From Dendrolimus kikuchii (taxonomy: Eukaryota > Arthropoda > Insecta > Lepidoptera > Lasiocampidae), in NCBI GenBank assembly GCA_019925095.2, contig CM034389.1, forward strand, positions 16,975,435-17,039,434: a stretch of 64,000 bases of DNA. The letters run 5' to 3'. This document shows, piece by piece, positions 1 through 11,788 of this stretch. The notes under the pieces were generated by a model that did no database searches, had not been told where the DNA came from, and saw only the letters and a list, made by a program, of their open reading frames with translations. Position 1 is the first letter of the stretch. Each line of letters starts with the position of its first letter. A program made the translations under genes and the position numbers.

Positions 1-40
1 AACCGGTAGGTGGCGCTGGGATCGGGTTCTAAATTTTTAA
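1..40 (-). repeat. Edge of a dispersed repeat
   Basis: The window opens with a stretch (AACCGGTAGGTGGCGCTG) that is nearly the reverse complement of part of the repeat at 44452-44665, which contains CAGCGCCACCTACCGGGT. It is probably the end of another copy cut by the window edge. The match is short, so confidence is limited. Confidence 0.35.
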
Positions 41-122
41 TTTTTCAGAGCAGGGCAACATCTGCCGGGACCTTTAATACTTCATAAACATACAAAACCT
101 GTGTTTTTTTTGTTTACGATGT

Positions 123-276
<154 letters not shown>

Positions 277-3200
277 AAAAGGGTTATATATAACACGTAA
301 AGGCCGCTTAACAAATAACGATTGTTTCAGAGAGCAACATCGCATTAAAAGGTGACGACGTGAACGGGCTATGGCGGAACAAACGGAGAGGATCTCTGTA
401 CAAAGGTATGGGAGTGCTTTGTTGTGTATCACGGCCAAACTACCTCTGAGGGTGACGGGTTTCGCCTACGAGGCGGCCCAGCGCGGACCAGGCGCCAGTG
501 ACACCAACAATAAGCTAAACCAAATTATATACAGCGAGAACACTTTCATCATAAAAATAATGTTCAAATACGATGTGATCAGTACTTAACTGACAGTGAA
601 AGCTAAAGTGATGTGGTGTAATGTGCAGTTAGTAAGATGAATGGGTCCATTAAAATGATTATTAGTACGTAAATGCAAACACCCATAAGAGAATTGAAAG
701 GACAATGGTGATTCATTTAAAACAATAGTTTACAAAACACACTTAATCAAGTAGTTCAATTATGTACCTATTATATTAATAATTAAGTATTTATTACACA
801 ATGTATATTAAATGCATTTATCATGCATAAAATAATCATTATATATGCCTGGAACGGGATCAATTGCATTTAAGTAGTATAGTGTGAATTATTCATTTAT
901 TCAAGTTTTCAACTGTAGGTAGATTGTGTACCTAGTACTTTTTATGTTGTCTGCAATGCAGTCATTTTCTGGCGAAAAGTTTACATATTCAAAGAGGACA
1001 AATAATTTAGTTTAAATTGCGTTTTCACATCAAAAACTAATCTACGAAAATATACAATTTAAGTGCACAATAAGATAATATCTAATAGGGAATACGCATG
1101 TGTTTATATAAGAAATATAGATCAGGTATTTCAATATATAATTTTTGTCACAGTAGTTTATTTGTTTATGAATTTTATTTACAAAAAGTATTAAACGGGG
1201 AAATAAAATTGTAACACTCGCGAACTGAATTGCGACGTATAAAGTACATACACGTTTAGATTTTCAACAAAAACGCATTTAATGGGCGTTTTTTTGACGT
1301 AACGTCAACGTCAACCTTATGAAAGGAGGCCAAAATTGTGGTCTTTAAATGCCCCGAATCTGATTGCTTCTTTCACAGGATGACAGAAGGTCTTTGCTAT
1401 TGAATACCGATTAAAGCCTTTTTTCTATACATTTTCTTTCACCTGTCACTTTAATCTCTACGTGTCATTAGCAAAATCAATGCCTATGCGTTGGCGCCAC
1501 TTAGAACAAAAATAGAATAGATTGCTTCTTTGTCTTCAAATATTTTGATGCAAATTTTTAAAATTTAAATCAAAATTAGGTATTTAACAGCTATTTACTA
1601 ATGTAAAAATTGATTATTAAATATATGAAACTGCATGCACAAGTATTCTCTATTGGTATCATTGATCCAATGTTATAAGAAATACACCGCGAGACGATTT
1701 ACTTACTTGCATAATTTATATAGTGTATGTAGGTACAGCCTTAAATAAATATAGGTATACACTATATTTTGCCTAGCTGGAAATGTTTTATGGCTATCAT
1801 TGTTCTTGAGTACCAGCAGTGGGGTAATATGGTACTCGTAGCAACTTACAGATTCCCAATAACACAACTCTGGTTTTCCTCCAGTCACCTGAGCCATGAT
1901 CGCTGGACAATAACTGAACCGCCAACACGACCTTGGACAATATACACCGCTATTCGTAGTATACGCAATTTAAGCAAATATATTATACATATTTAGTAGT
2001 ACAATAGAATATACTAACATTTATAATACCAATAGTTTTAACCCAACAACACAACCATTATTAGAAATAGTGAACAAATAAGATAGGACAAAATGTACTG
2101 TAATTTTGGATATCTTAGATGAAGTAGTCTCAGATTTGATTAATAGGGTTAAATATGAATATAGATAATTCGTAAATTGCGTATACCTACTAAGAAAAAT
2201 TGTATATGCATGCACATTTAATAAAATTATTTTTAAACATAAGCCTAAATAATTTAAGAGCTTCATTCAGTCTCGACTCTTTTTATTCTCGTCTTCCAAT
2301 ATTGTTATAATTTTTTACAAATGTGCAAAATCAATAACTATGATAATTTGACTGTTCAACGTTTTAGATTTATTAACCAGTTATACTGATTAAAAAAACA
2401 TTTAGAATAAACAATGACTGAATTATCTAGTCATTGTTTATTCTACATGCTATCTATAAGTACATACTGTTGTGAACAATAACGCTAAAGAGTAAACCGA
2501 AATCATATTTCTGAGTGAAGCACATAGCTCAATAAGAAGTCTGGCGCTTTATTTACTATCCATTCATCATAAACATTCGTTACAGGACGCGCTACTCGAA
2601 GCGTAGGATCGTAAAACTGATTTCATATAAGGGCAGATTATTCTAGATTTCTCCTTCTCATATTCATAACAAAGAGACTAAGACACACTGAATGTTTTAC
2701 TGATTTTAATGTTAATCAAAAACGAAACTGTTCGTCTTAAAATTAGAAATTACTGTCACTTCACAATATCTTTAAATACATAGAGTTTTAATAAACTTCA
2801 TATTGTAATCAAAATATAAAGGGAAACATTATTCTGGAAAAAATTCGTCAGGCTTTTTAGGAAACAAATTACGGTGCATATTATGTAGTAGGTATATGAT
2901 CAAAATGAGTTTTTAATCAAAAACCTAGGCTTTTAATCAAGAACTGAAAGAAAACAAAATGACAACTTAATGAGAAAATCCAGTTTTTGATCATGATTTC
3001 TGTTGAAAATCTGCTCGCGACACGGTCGATTATAAAATCATTAGATTAGTTTTATTTCGAATTATTTTTAGCATTAACTGACCGCAATTAGCGAAGATTA
3101 TGTGTTGAATATGTGTCACCGAATAATAGTAAGCACCGTTAGTTTATAATTACATCTATTGATGTTTTAATAAATATAATAGATCCGATATTAGATATTA

Positions 3201-3560
3201 TTATTAGATAGATATTATTGCTCCGCGCAACCTTTGGCGGCGCCTCGCAACCCAGTCTTGAAGTCTTCACTTTGAAAGTGGAAGTGTTCTATAAAATCGT
3301 CTAATCAAGGGATGGTTGACAAATTATCGACGGTTTTTATTTTAGTCAGATATATATAGATTTTATCTTAATCAGATATAAACTCATAAGCCTTATAATA
3401 TACTGCTGACATATAATATGTTTAGTTAAGCTAAACAACTCATATTCGATGAATGTGTCTTTAATAGTTATTTTGTTTTGAAGCAAATCATGTTGGCTTT
3501 TATCATAAAACTAAGCCACACGATCAAAACACCTGCTACATATTTGATTAATTATTAGAT
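277..3560. other. AT-rich DNA without a supported gene
   Basis: Apart from the hairpin at 2404-2444 I see no supported gene. The stretch 300-560 is less AT-rich and holds a 72-codon open frame from 371 with no recognisable motif; it could be a first exon but nothing confirms that. The remainder has frequent stops in all frames. Confidence 0.6.
2404..2444. repeat. Perfect 16-bp-stem hairpin
   Basis: The arms AGAATAAACAATGACT and AGTCATTGTTTATTCT are exact reverse complements separated by nine bases. The structure is shorter than a usual animal pre-miRNA, and no flanking pairing was noticed. It may be a remnant of a small foldback element. Confidence 0.85.
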
Positions 3561-3569
3561 AATAATAAT

Positions 3570-3665
3570 AATAACTCATACATAGTGCCCGATGAAACCT
3601 TCCGTGCAGCTCCTTGCTCTTCCATATGTCCATTCGCTCGGTATTAAAAAAACATAAACAAGAAT
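3570..3665 (-). mobile_element. Small LINE-derived coding scrap
   Basis: On the minus strand a short frame reads RMDIWKSKELHGRFHRAL. This resembles a W-K-x-K-x-LHGR motif that I recall from insect retroelement open frames. Nothing else of the element is preserved and the flanks are AT-rich. The assignment is from memory of the motif only. Confidence 0.35.
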
Positions 3666-3900
3666 AAACAAATATACATGTGAAATAATAATCGGCTGAC
3701 AAACACACATATCGTATATCCCCAAAGATAAGCAAGTTACGCTTGTGTTATGGGTAATACACAAGGAACTAATCTAGAGCCTATCCCAGACACCCAGACC
3801 ATAGTAAAAAACGGAGAAAATTGGTTTCCGGAATTTACTATACCAGGAATTAAATCCGGAGCCTCTGAGTTGCAGTGAGGTAGGCAGGTAGATATTATTA

Positions 3901-5156
3901 GGTCCTTACATATGAAATTGGCGTTTTGTCGTACTGGCCACTTTGATCTCAAATATCTCCTGTTTGGTTAGGAATTCCAATTTCAAATTTATACAGCAAT
4001 TTACTTATGCTTTTGTGTTTCGAAAACCGTAATTCATTTGTTTTTTCCTCTTTTGGTTTTTTTCTTTGCGTCACTCAGTTGACAAAATAGAAAACTTGAA
4101 ATACTTATCGCATTATTTACGAGTACGAGTTCCATCGTGGCACCAGTGCTGCCGAAAAGGCTCGAAGAATTAATGATGTGTATGGCGGGGGTTTCGCAAA
4201 AGAAAACACAGTGCGTTTTTGGTTCCAACGTTTTCGTTCTGGAAATTTCGACCTGCAGAACAAGCCCCGTGGACGGCCGGAGACCAAAGTTGATAATGCA
4301 GAATTGAAGGCTATTCTGGAAGCGGACCCATCGCAAACCACGTCCGAGATAGCTGCAGGCTGCGGTGTTAGTGATAGAACTGTTTTAATCTACTTGAAGC
4401 AAATTGGGAAGGTGAAAAAGCTTGAAAGGTGGGTACCTCATGAATTGAGTGCAGCAAACCGACAAACGCGCGTCGACTGCTGCGTTACATTACTTAACCT
4501 GCACAATAATGAAGGGATTTTAAATCGAATCATTACCTGTGATGAAAATTGAATCCTGTACGATAATTGGAAACGCTCATCGCAATGGCTGAACCCTGGC
4601 GAACCAGCCAAATCCTGCCCCAAACCAAAATTGACTCAAAAGAAATTACTTGTGAGCGTTTGGTGGACTAGTGCCGGTGTCGTTCACTACAGCTTTCTTA
4701 AATCTGGCCAGACGATTACGGCGGATGTCTATTGTCAGCAACTGCAAACCATGATGGAAAAGCTAGCTGCTAAACAACCGAGGCTGGTCAATCGCTCTAG
4801 GCCACTGCTGGTTCAGGACAACGCTAGACCACACACTGCACAACAGATGGCTACCAAATTAGAGGACCTTCAATTGGAATGTCTAAGACATCCACTGTAC
4901 TCCCCGGACCTTGCTCCAACAGATTACCATTTTTTTCGAAATTTGGATAACTTCTTGCAAGGGGAAAAATTCAACTCGATTTTATTGATTCCCGTCCGAA
5001 TGGTTTTTTTAGTAAAGGGATCAATAAACTACCTATGAGATGGCAGAAGTGCATAGAAAGCATTGGTACATAATTGATTAAATAAATATATTATATTTTT
5101 AAAAAATCGACTTTATGCTCCTCCCTTACAAAACGCCAATTTCATATGTAAACACC
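3901..5156 (+). mobile_element. Mariner element, cecropia-like (copy 1)
   Basis: This is a 1256-bp mariner with matching terminal inverted repeats. The left end starts GGTCCTTACATATGAAATTG and the reverse complement of the right end starts GGTGTTTACATATGAAATTG, so about 28 bp match with few differences. TA dinucleotides flank both ends (3899-3900 and 5157-5158), the target duplication of the Tc1/mariner superfamily. A transposase gene lies inside on the plus strand. It is a cut-and-paste DNA transposon; this copy is inactive because its transposase is interrupted. Confidence 0.93.
4118..5038 (+). pseudogene. Mariner transposase, one internal stop (DD34D)
   Basis: The frame opens upstream of the first listed codons, reading YEYEFHRGTSAAEKARRIND from about 4118, and continues to a stop at 4550-4552. 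It reopens in the same frame at 4631. The helix-turn-helix region ends in the conserved stretch QIGKVKKLERWVPHEL. The catalytic triad is all present: ITCDE, QDNARPHT and SPDLAPTDYHFF, with exactly 34 residues between the second and third Asp. The stop replaces the Trp expected just after CDEN (family motif CDEKW). A start codon is not clear, and the C-terminal end departs from the family after FLQGEKFNS. It is a close relative of cecropia-subfamily mariners but cannot make full-length transposase. Confidence 0.9.
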
Positions 5157-5193
5157 TAATATATACATCGTACTTCCATTAAAGTGTCACAAC

Positions 5194-6372
5194 GGTCTTT
5201 ACCTGTGAAATTGCTGTTCCGCACTATTCTGCAGTACTGGCCATTTCAGTCAAAATAATTTTTGTTTGGCTAAGAATTCTAATTACAAATTAAATTTATT
5301 TTAAAAACATGGAATTCTTTTGTCATCATGCATATGTTAAAAAATCGAGTAATTATGGAATATGAATACCGTCGTGGCAGCAACGCGGCACAAGTGCCAC
5401 TCAACATCAACGTTTACGAAGCGAACATTACAAACGAACGCACCACCTGTTATTGGTTTGCCCGCTTCCGTTCTGGAAATTTCAACCTGAAAATGAACCT
5501 CGTAGTCGTCCGAAAACTTTAGTCGACAATGACGAATTAAAGGCGATTGTGGAAGCTAATGCTACTCAGTTTACGGCTGAATAAGCAGCAACTTTCGACG
5601 TTAGCGTCAAAACAACATTGGTCCATTTGTGTCAAATCGGCAAGGTAAAAAAGCCTGACAAATGGGTATCCCACGAACACGGTGATTGCCAGCGCGAAGT
5701 ACGCGTCGAGACGTGCCTTCCGCTGCTCAACAGGCACACAAACGACGGAGTTTTGAACCGCATTGTTATCCGCGACGAAAAAGGGATTCTGTTAGAAAGT
5801 CGCAAGCGCTCAGCAAGTTAGTTAAATCATGGTTCAGCACCTAAACAGTGCTCTAAACGAAACATACCTCTAGAAAAGTGATGGTCACTGTTTAGTGGTC
5901 TAGGGCAGGTGTGATTCATCACACATTCTTACTAAATGAGATGAGCATTTCTGCAGATGTGTGCTGTAAAGAACTGAACGCAATGATGGAGAAGATCGCA
6001 CATCTTCAAGCAGCTTTGTCTCCACTACTCCTGCACGACAACACGCGACCTCATACTGGACAAAGAACAGTCTCCAAATTACAAGAGCTGGAGTTGGAGC
6101 TTGCACCTACAGACTTCTACTTATTCCAGAATTTGGATAATTTCTTAGCGGGAAAATATTTCTATACCTGAGAGGCAGTACAAAGTGCTTTTGAAGAATC
6201 TGTTGCCTCCTGCCCAGTTGATTGTTTCAAGAAAAGCATCAATAAATTGCCACTGCATTGGCAAAGATGCATCGATGGCATGGGTGATTACATTAATTAA
6301 TAGAAATAAAAAATATAGAAAAAAGTTACCTTAACTTATTTCATACAAAACGGCAATTTCATAGGTAACGAC
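5194..6372 (+). mobile_element. Mariner element, degenerate (copy 2)
   Basis: This second mariner lies in the same orientation, 37 bp after copy 1. Its ends are GGTCTTTACCTGTGAAATTG on the left and, reverse-complemented, a stretch containing TTACCTATGAAATTGCCGTTTTG on the right. The coding region is broken by stops and indels: fragments at 5328-5522 (GSNAAQV, RFRSGNFNL), 5618-5821 (QIGKVKKPDKWVSHE, RIVIRDEK) and 5911-6171 (LHDNTRPHTGQ, APTDFYLFQNLDNF). It is clearly older or less constrained than copy 1 and belongs to a different but related subfamily. It shares CTGCAGTACTGGCCATTT with the nested copy at 38730. Confidence 0.88.
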
Positions 6373-8335
6373 TTGATGTTAAATATTCAAAATAAATAAA
6401 TATTTGTATATTTTTTTTTATTAGAAATCTTTTGATGTTGACTTTATAGAAAGTGCGATCCATATATGGATGTATATATTTTTTGAGAAATTAGAATAAC
6501 CTGCCTTTAAAGAATGCTTATATTAATCAAATTGTATAACAAATATATAAACCTCTATTATGCATATAGCTGCCTACATATTAAATGTTTTGAGTAGCTT
6601 GAAAAAAAAATTTCATTACAATTCGGCAATGTTTCTTTAATATTTTCTTAAGTTTTCGCGACTTGTATACATAATAAAACTACGTTTTAACGGTTTTAAG
6701 CGCGGTAATTTTATTGGATTTTGGTTTTTCCGACGTTTTCCTTTGTGTTTCTTTATTTATAAATAGGCCTAGAATATTGAGAATTTGAATATAATAGTCA
6801 ATTATTGTAATATTCTGTAATTAGTAGCTGAAATATATACGGCATTTATTATGTTACTAAATAAAATAGTTGGCAAACCATATAAACGACTTATAAATTA
6901 TTAAAATATAAATATAACGCTATGATATTGTTTTTGCGGGGTAGCTCGTTTCAGTTGTAGAAACTGAGTTTCTTCAATTAAACTTATAAATTAAGTTTCA
7001 TAACTCGACCTTTGAATATAAAATATGAAGGCCCACCTTACAGCGTTATTTTCCCAAGATTCTCTTATTTCCTTTCATAAGAAACAGAAAAGAGTTTTTG
7101 TCTTATGTTCTCATATTTTTGTTATCGACCTATTTATTATTTATCTTGTATATGTACAGATTTTTTATATAGCCATAGAGAATATTTTATATTAGAATTC
7201 TTTTTACAAAATGTCTGTGTCCCTCGTCGAATCAAACATTAAATCCATTTTTAATATTTTTTTATAAGTAAACTGTAATGTCTCTAAGACAGTATTCAGA
7301 CTTTTATCTATTCTTATTTTAAAAGGATTCTGTCTTAACTCAAAGTTAAGCTTAGAATCGTTAAAATTGTGAAATCATGCTTATTCATTAGGTATCTCAT
7401 GGATTTGGAAAGGCCTTTTGTTTGTGTCGTATTTTATCTTAAGCATCAACTTAAAACTGAATGTTGTTACAAATGATTTATTATTAATAAAAGTCGTAAC
7501 TATCGATTTTATTATGTCTGTGCAGTACATATTCCTTCATTATAAAGCATCTGAAATTTTAATGATCACACATAAAATTATAATGGACAATGGATCGGTA
7601 GAGTGATCTAGCGAGGTAATACAGCCAGCCTTCTGGGACCCTTTTCCATTGATTTCAATGACCTAGGCTCAGTATTCTACTTATAGTCCTAAGAGATTAT
7701 TTGTAGAATATAATATAAGTTAAGTTTTATTTATTGTACTAATTTATCCTAATGTATTGTAAATTATTACCGTTTCTTTATAATATGCAATTTGAATTTA
7801 AGATGCTTTCACGCTTTTTTGTCAAACATTTATAATAATACAAATTATATTAGTATCAAAGTAACGTCAAACCATGTACTTCATTCAAATCATTAGTTGC
7901 AAGCACTTATTCATATAAGATAACATTAGAATTTTATTCAACTAATAACAACACAATCATTAGCGTTACTTGCAGTTGCACGTATAGTTAATAGAAATAT
8001 GTATATTTATTCAAATACAAATCAAATTGTGTACTAGTCAATAGCATAGTTCATATTTACAATTGATATTATAATAATTATTTAACATAATCCACTTACT
8101 AAAGTGACGACTGTGATATTATAATCGTAATTATAAAATTATTATAGAGAAAATAATAATAATATAATGGATTAGTAAAAAACATAATGGAAACATTAAC
8201 GTGTTTTAATTACCCAAATCCGTGAGTTCGTGTCGTATAATTGGTGTATTATGAGGTTGAGTTAAGGAAGGACAATTATACCGTGACTTTCCATGAAAAT
8301 GCGTATTAAATATTACAGGGACATGGTGATTTTTT
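6373..8335. other. AT-rich DNA, nothing recognised
   Basis: No coding frame with recognisable motifs, no long inverted repeat and no LINE tail was found. The short open frame at 7418-7606 is hydrophobic and AT-driven. Confidence 0.6.
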
Positions 8336-8339
8336 TTAA

Positions 8340-8650
8340 ATACTAGAGTACATGGGACATGTTGACGGCCCACCTGATGGGAAGTGCTTACCGTCAACTA
8401 TGGATTTGTGATACCAAAGGTGCTACAAATGCGCTGCTGCTCTCTTAAGGGAGACTGGAACCTGGTCACTAATCCGGAACACAACTCAAGGTTGTTATGG
8501 CGACATACTTTAGACCAGGGGTGGTAGCCACCCAGACGGGCAAATACCAACTAACCTACCAACTATGAGCTATGGCTATGAGTAGTTTTATCGCCACTTA
8601 AAACAAGCCGCACGGCCGTAGGAAATTGTCTCTCCGTTCCTGCACGGATA
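8340..8650 (-). mobile_element. SINE-like retroposon, copy A
   Basis: About 310 bp in antisense orientation, related along its length to 45411-45705 and 62390-62700. All three stop at the same point, CTGCACGGA(T/C), which is the 5' end in element sense. In element sense the other end (GGGCCGTCTGCCTGTCTGCT in the better copies) matches the tail of the Jockey/CR1-type LINE at about 39060-39120. A constant 5' end with a borrowed LINE tail is what a SINE-like partner would show. This copy is the most diverged of the three. Confidence 0.7.
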
Positions 8651-8659
8651 AGTATATAT

Positions 8660-10235
8660 TACGCTTCCTTAGCCATTTTTGGCAAAAAACAAATCCCTTG
8701 TAAAATCGTCGCATCCGTCCGTCTGAATTTGTACAGCACGGTATTTTTTCTCAGAAACTACTGAGTATAGATATATAGATGACATTTAACAAGAAGAGTA
8801 CTCCATACACAATATTGTAGTGTGGTGGCTTTTATAATTTTAACTGAAGGATGAATTTTTTTAAGTCTATATTCTCCTGAGGACGAGACATACAAATTCC
8901 TATATTCATAGGTAACTAATACATTTTTTTAGTTATTTTATGACCCTGAATTATGAAAAAAAATCAGAAAAAAATCTTTTATGCATAATAAATTAGATAA
9001 TCGACGTGTCAAACATAAAACGTTCGGTCTGTATTTATAACATCGATGTGGCATATTTGGAACAGTCGTGCTTTCATATTTGAAAATTAGTACTAAAAAT
9101 TGTAAAATGGAAATCATTTAATTTAGGAAAAAGGCAGTTTTAAATAAGAAATAATAACAATAAGGACTTTCTTTAAACATAACAATCTCTTATATTATAA
9201 TGAACGTATAACTTTTGGTGGCAATTTAACTGCAATTCATATGCTCGGGCTTCACCTGTGATAATGGTATAATTTTTAACTGTGGTCAAATACGTGTTAT
9301 TTATAACGTTAAAAATAACATCGTTAACAAATAGCAACATTAGTGTATATGATATATATCAATAATATAATAATATATATCAACATTCTAAAAACCACGT
9401 CTTAATTTAGATCTATAAACAAAAAATACACCATCTTTCAGAACGAAGGAGTCAACATGATTTTTTATTTTCGCGATTTTGACAGTGAAAAAATAGACAA
9501 TGTATATTCGATACTAATGTCTTAAAAAGACCCCTACAAGTTTTGAATAGTAAGGTGAAAATAAATAAAAAAAAACGGTTAAACTTAAATATACTTTCAA
9601 CGAGAAAATATTGATAAGATCTATTTCGTAGTATTTAAGATATTTTTAAGATTAGGCTATTTTCTATCAAATACTTTTTTTAGAATTCTATAGCTAAACG
9701 ATAAAACTGTGAACATATTTTGGACAACAACTCTTCGATATGCGTTCCAATTATTTAAGGCACAGTGGATCTCATTTCAGTGAATTAAGTTTAAATCGTA
9801 GCACAAAGCGTAAACTGGTTAAGAAACTTTTCTAAGCTAGCGTGCATATTCTTACAATTAGCATGTAGTAAGTACCTAATACGAAACATAGTGCGGCAAT
9901 ACCGAGACTACCGATGTACGAAATACTACAATCCGCTTTGGATAATGGTGGCTACTATACTTTCCGCTCATTTATATGTTTATATAGGCCAATATTGCGA
10001 TGTTTATAGACTAATATTATTAAATTGTTATTTCTTTCTAAAAAATGCTCATTTTTTTCTCTACTTCATTTACAATAAATACTACAGTACCTGTAAACTT
10101 TTCACAAAATAAAATTATCGTAAGAAATAATGTGCACATTGACCTTCTAAAGGCATTTTCTCCTAAATCGAGCTTAATGACTCGATTGTGTCTAAAAGCA
10201 CTGGATTTAAAGCAAATTACCGGAATATTCGGGTT
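8660..10235. other. AT-rich DNA, weak repeat traces
   Basis: No supported gene. Around 9265-9350 a stretch (ACTGTGGTCAAATACG, then CAACATTAGTGTATATG) faintly resembles the small repeat seen at 12085-12255 and 20290-20500. A palindromic AT tract follows at 9348-9385. Confidence 0.5.
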
Positions 10236-10239
10236 TGTA

Positions 10240-10335
10240 TATTTAAATCGTGATAGCTTAGTGGCAAACGCAATTTCGTCCCATTCCAATCACATACATT
10301 TGAATCTTGGCTTGAAACCATGTACAGCTTTTTTT
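10240..10335 (+). mobile_element. tRNA-like SINE head
   Basis: TAGCTTAGTGG at 10254-10264 fits the Pol III A-box consensus TRGCNNAGYGG exactly. TTTGAATCTTGG about 35 bases later resembles a B box (GGTTCGAATCC). A T-run follows at about 10329-10336. The order and spacing are those of a tRNA-derived SINE head. No cloverleaf was folded and no second copy was found in the window. Confidence 0.45.
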
Positions 10336-10379
10336 TATTGAGAAGCTGGCAAAAGGCTAATGAAATGGGGGGATGGAAA

Positions 10380-10690
10380 ATCGTAGGGATCGCTCGCAGC
10401 TTGGGGATGCGGCGGATCTAACACCTATTGTTGAAGTTGGTCGCTCTGCATCCCAGGGCGACCAAAGCTTGTTGCGCGGTTGATCATGGGAGTGGTATTG
10501 CTCTTAACCTCATGTTCTTCCACACAAGCGCGGGTATGGGACGCAAGCTTAGGTTTAACGGATTCGTTGGGATCGTCTTCACCCGAGTCTTCGCACTCGC
10601 TGCGTGGCGCTTCTCGCCGCGGTTTATCCTACTCTCCATTGATTGGACCCAGTATCGTACGAAATGTATTACCCCTGTATTATCCAAAAA
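10380..10690 (+). mobile_element. Retroelement 3' tail with poly(A)
   Basis: This is a GC-rich island in AT-rich surroundings ending in a nine-base A run near 10690. The last bases before the run, AGTATCGTACGAAATGTATT, closely resemble CGATACTGTGCGAAATGCATTT just before the A run at 54635-54643. Both are probably 3' UTRs of related non-LTR elements. No open frame with recognisable motifs survives. The stretch 10700-11000 is also GC-rich but unassigned. Confidence 0.5.
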
Positions 10691-11349
10691 AAAAGGGAAG
10701 ATGGGATAGTGGGCGGGGAAGTGAGCCTTCGGAACTCTCAATCAGCATACGAAAGATTAGCTCAAAGCTAACCGTTTCACGCCTATATTCTGTGAGAGCG
10801 TGGTAATAATGTGGTGGTAATGCGTGATTTGTTACGTTAGCACGTCCTAACGGTGAAGGAAAGTGTTGTATTGCCGGGGTATATATAACACCCGTTTCCA
10901 TAATATGGGGAGGAGGCCCGAGCCCAGCAGTCGTGTTGTTGAAGAGTTTGTTACGCCGCTTCTCCTTCTTTAACAGTAACCAAAAGTGCTTTGGAAGCAA
11001 ACAGCATTATAAATCCACTTCGAAACGGATTACGTGTGAATGTACTTCATAATGTATGTGCTTACATATTCTCCGCCTATATGAACAATCAACTTATACG
11101 AGCATACCATTTTTCCAGGTAGGTAAATAAATGAAGACGTTTCATACAGTATTCTTGTAACACATAAAGTAATCCTATTTATTATGACATGGGTAGTCCA
11201 TAAACGTCTTGAATGAATAGCACAAGCACTATAATAATACAGATTTTGGTGTTGTGAAAACTAACAGGTGGTATAGAATCGCTTAGCCTAGCGAGACACT
11301 GTGATTCTTTAAGTATTTTACCGTCTGTACAATGAGAGTTTTCTATGGA

Positions 11350-11695
11350 ATAATTTGATCTGATGGCAACGCCACATTTTCACCACCGCACCGCTCACCA
11401 TCGACGAAATGTTCACCATCATTTCCTTGAGCTACCACACTCAAATACCCAACGGTTCTTTAGAACTTTTATTCCACGTACAGTAAATATTTGGAGGGAA
11501 TTTCACCCCCAACGTTTTCCCTCTATGCTTCGACATAGGGTAATTTAAGAAGGGCGTAATAAAATTTATTCGAGGAATGCAACGCTTTGGCAGCAGCCCT
11601 GACATTATAAACCTTCTTAGGCGACGGTGACCACTACTTTCCACCAGGTGGACCGTTTGCCTGTTTGCCAGCTTTTGACAATAAAATAGGCAGTA
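11350..11695 (+). mobile_element. Jockey/CR1-type LINE, C-terminus and 3' UTR
   Basis: The plus-strand frame at 11363-11548 includes HFLELPHSNTQRFFRTFIPR and TVNIW. It matches the C-terminal part of the LINE at 39112-39381 (HFLKLFRSCTQRFCRTFFLH, TVGIWNEL). The downstream 3' UTR ends near CAGGTGGACCGTTTGCCTGT, the same tail seen in the SINE-like copies. It is a 5'-truncated fragment of about 350 bp. Confidence 0.72.
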
Positions 11696-11788
11696 GTCAG
11701 TGGACAACATACAATTAGATCGTTATTAGGATTCTTAAATTGTAACTTTAAAAAATGTATGTGTATATTTTTGAAAGATTTCAGATAT

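Noticed and set aside
371..589. 72-codon plus frame MAEQTERISVQR... in a less AT-rich patch
   Set aside because: A possible donor (CAAAG followed by GTATGG) exists, but no partner exon, motif or poly(A) signal supports a gene.
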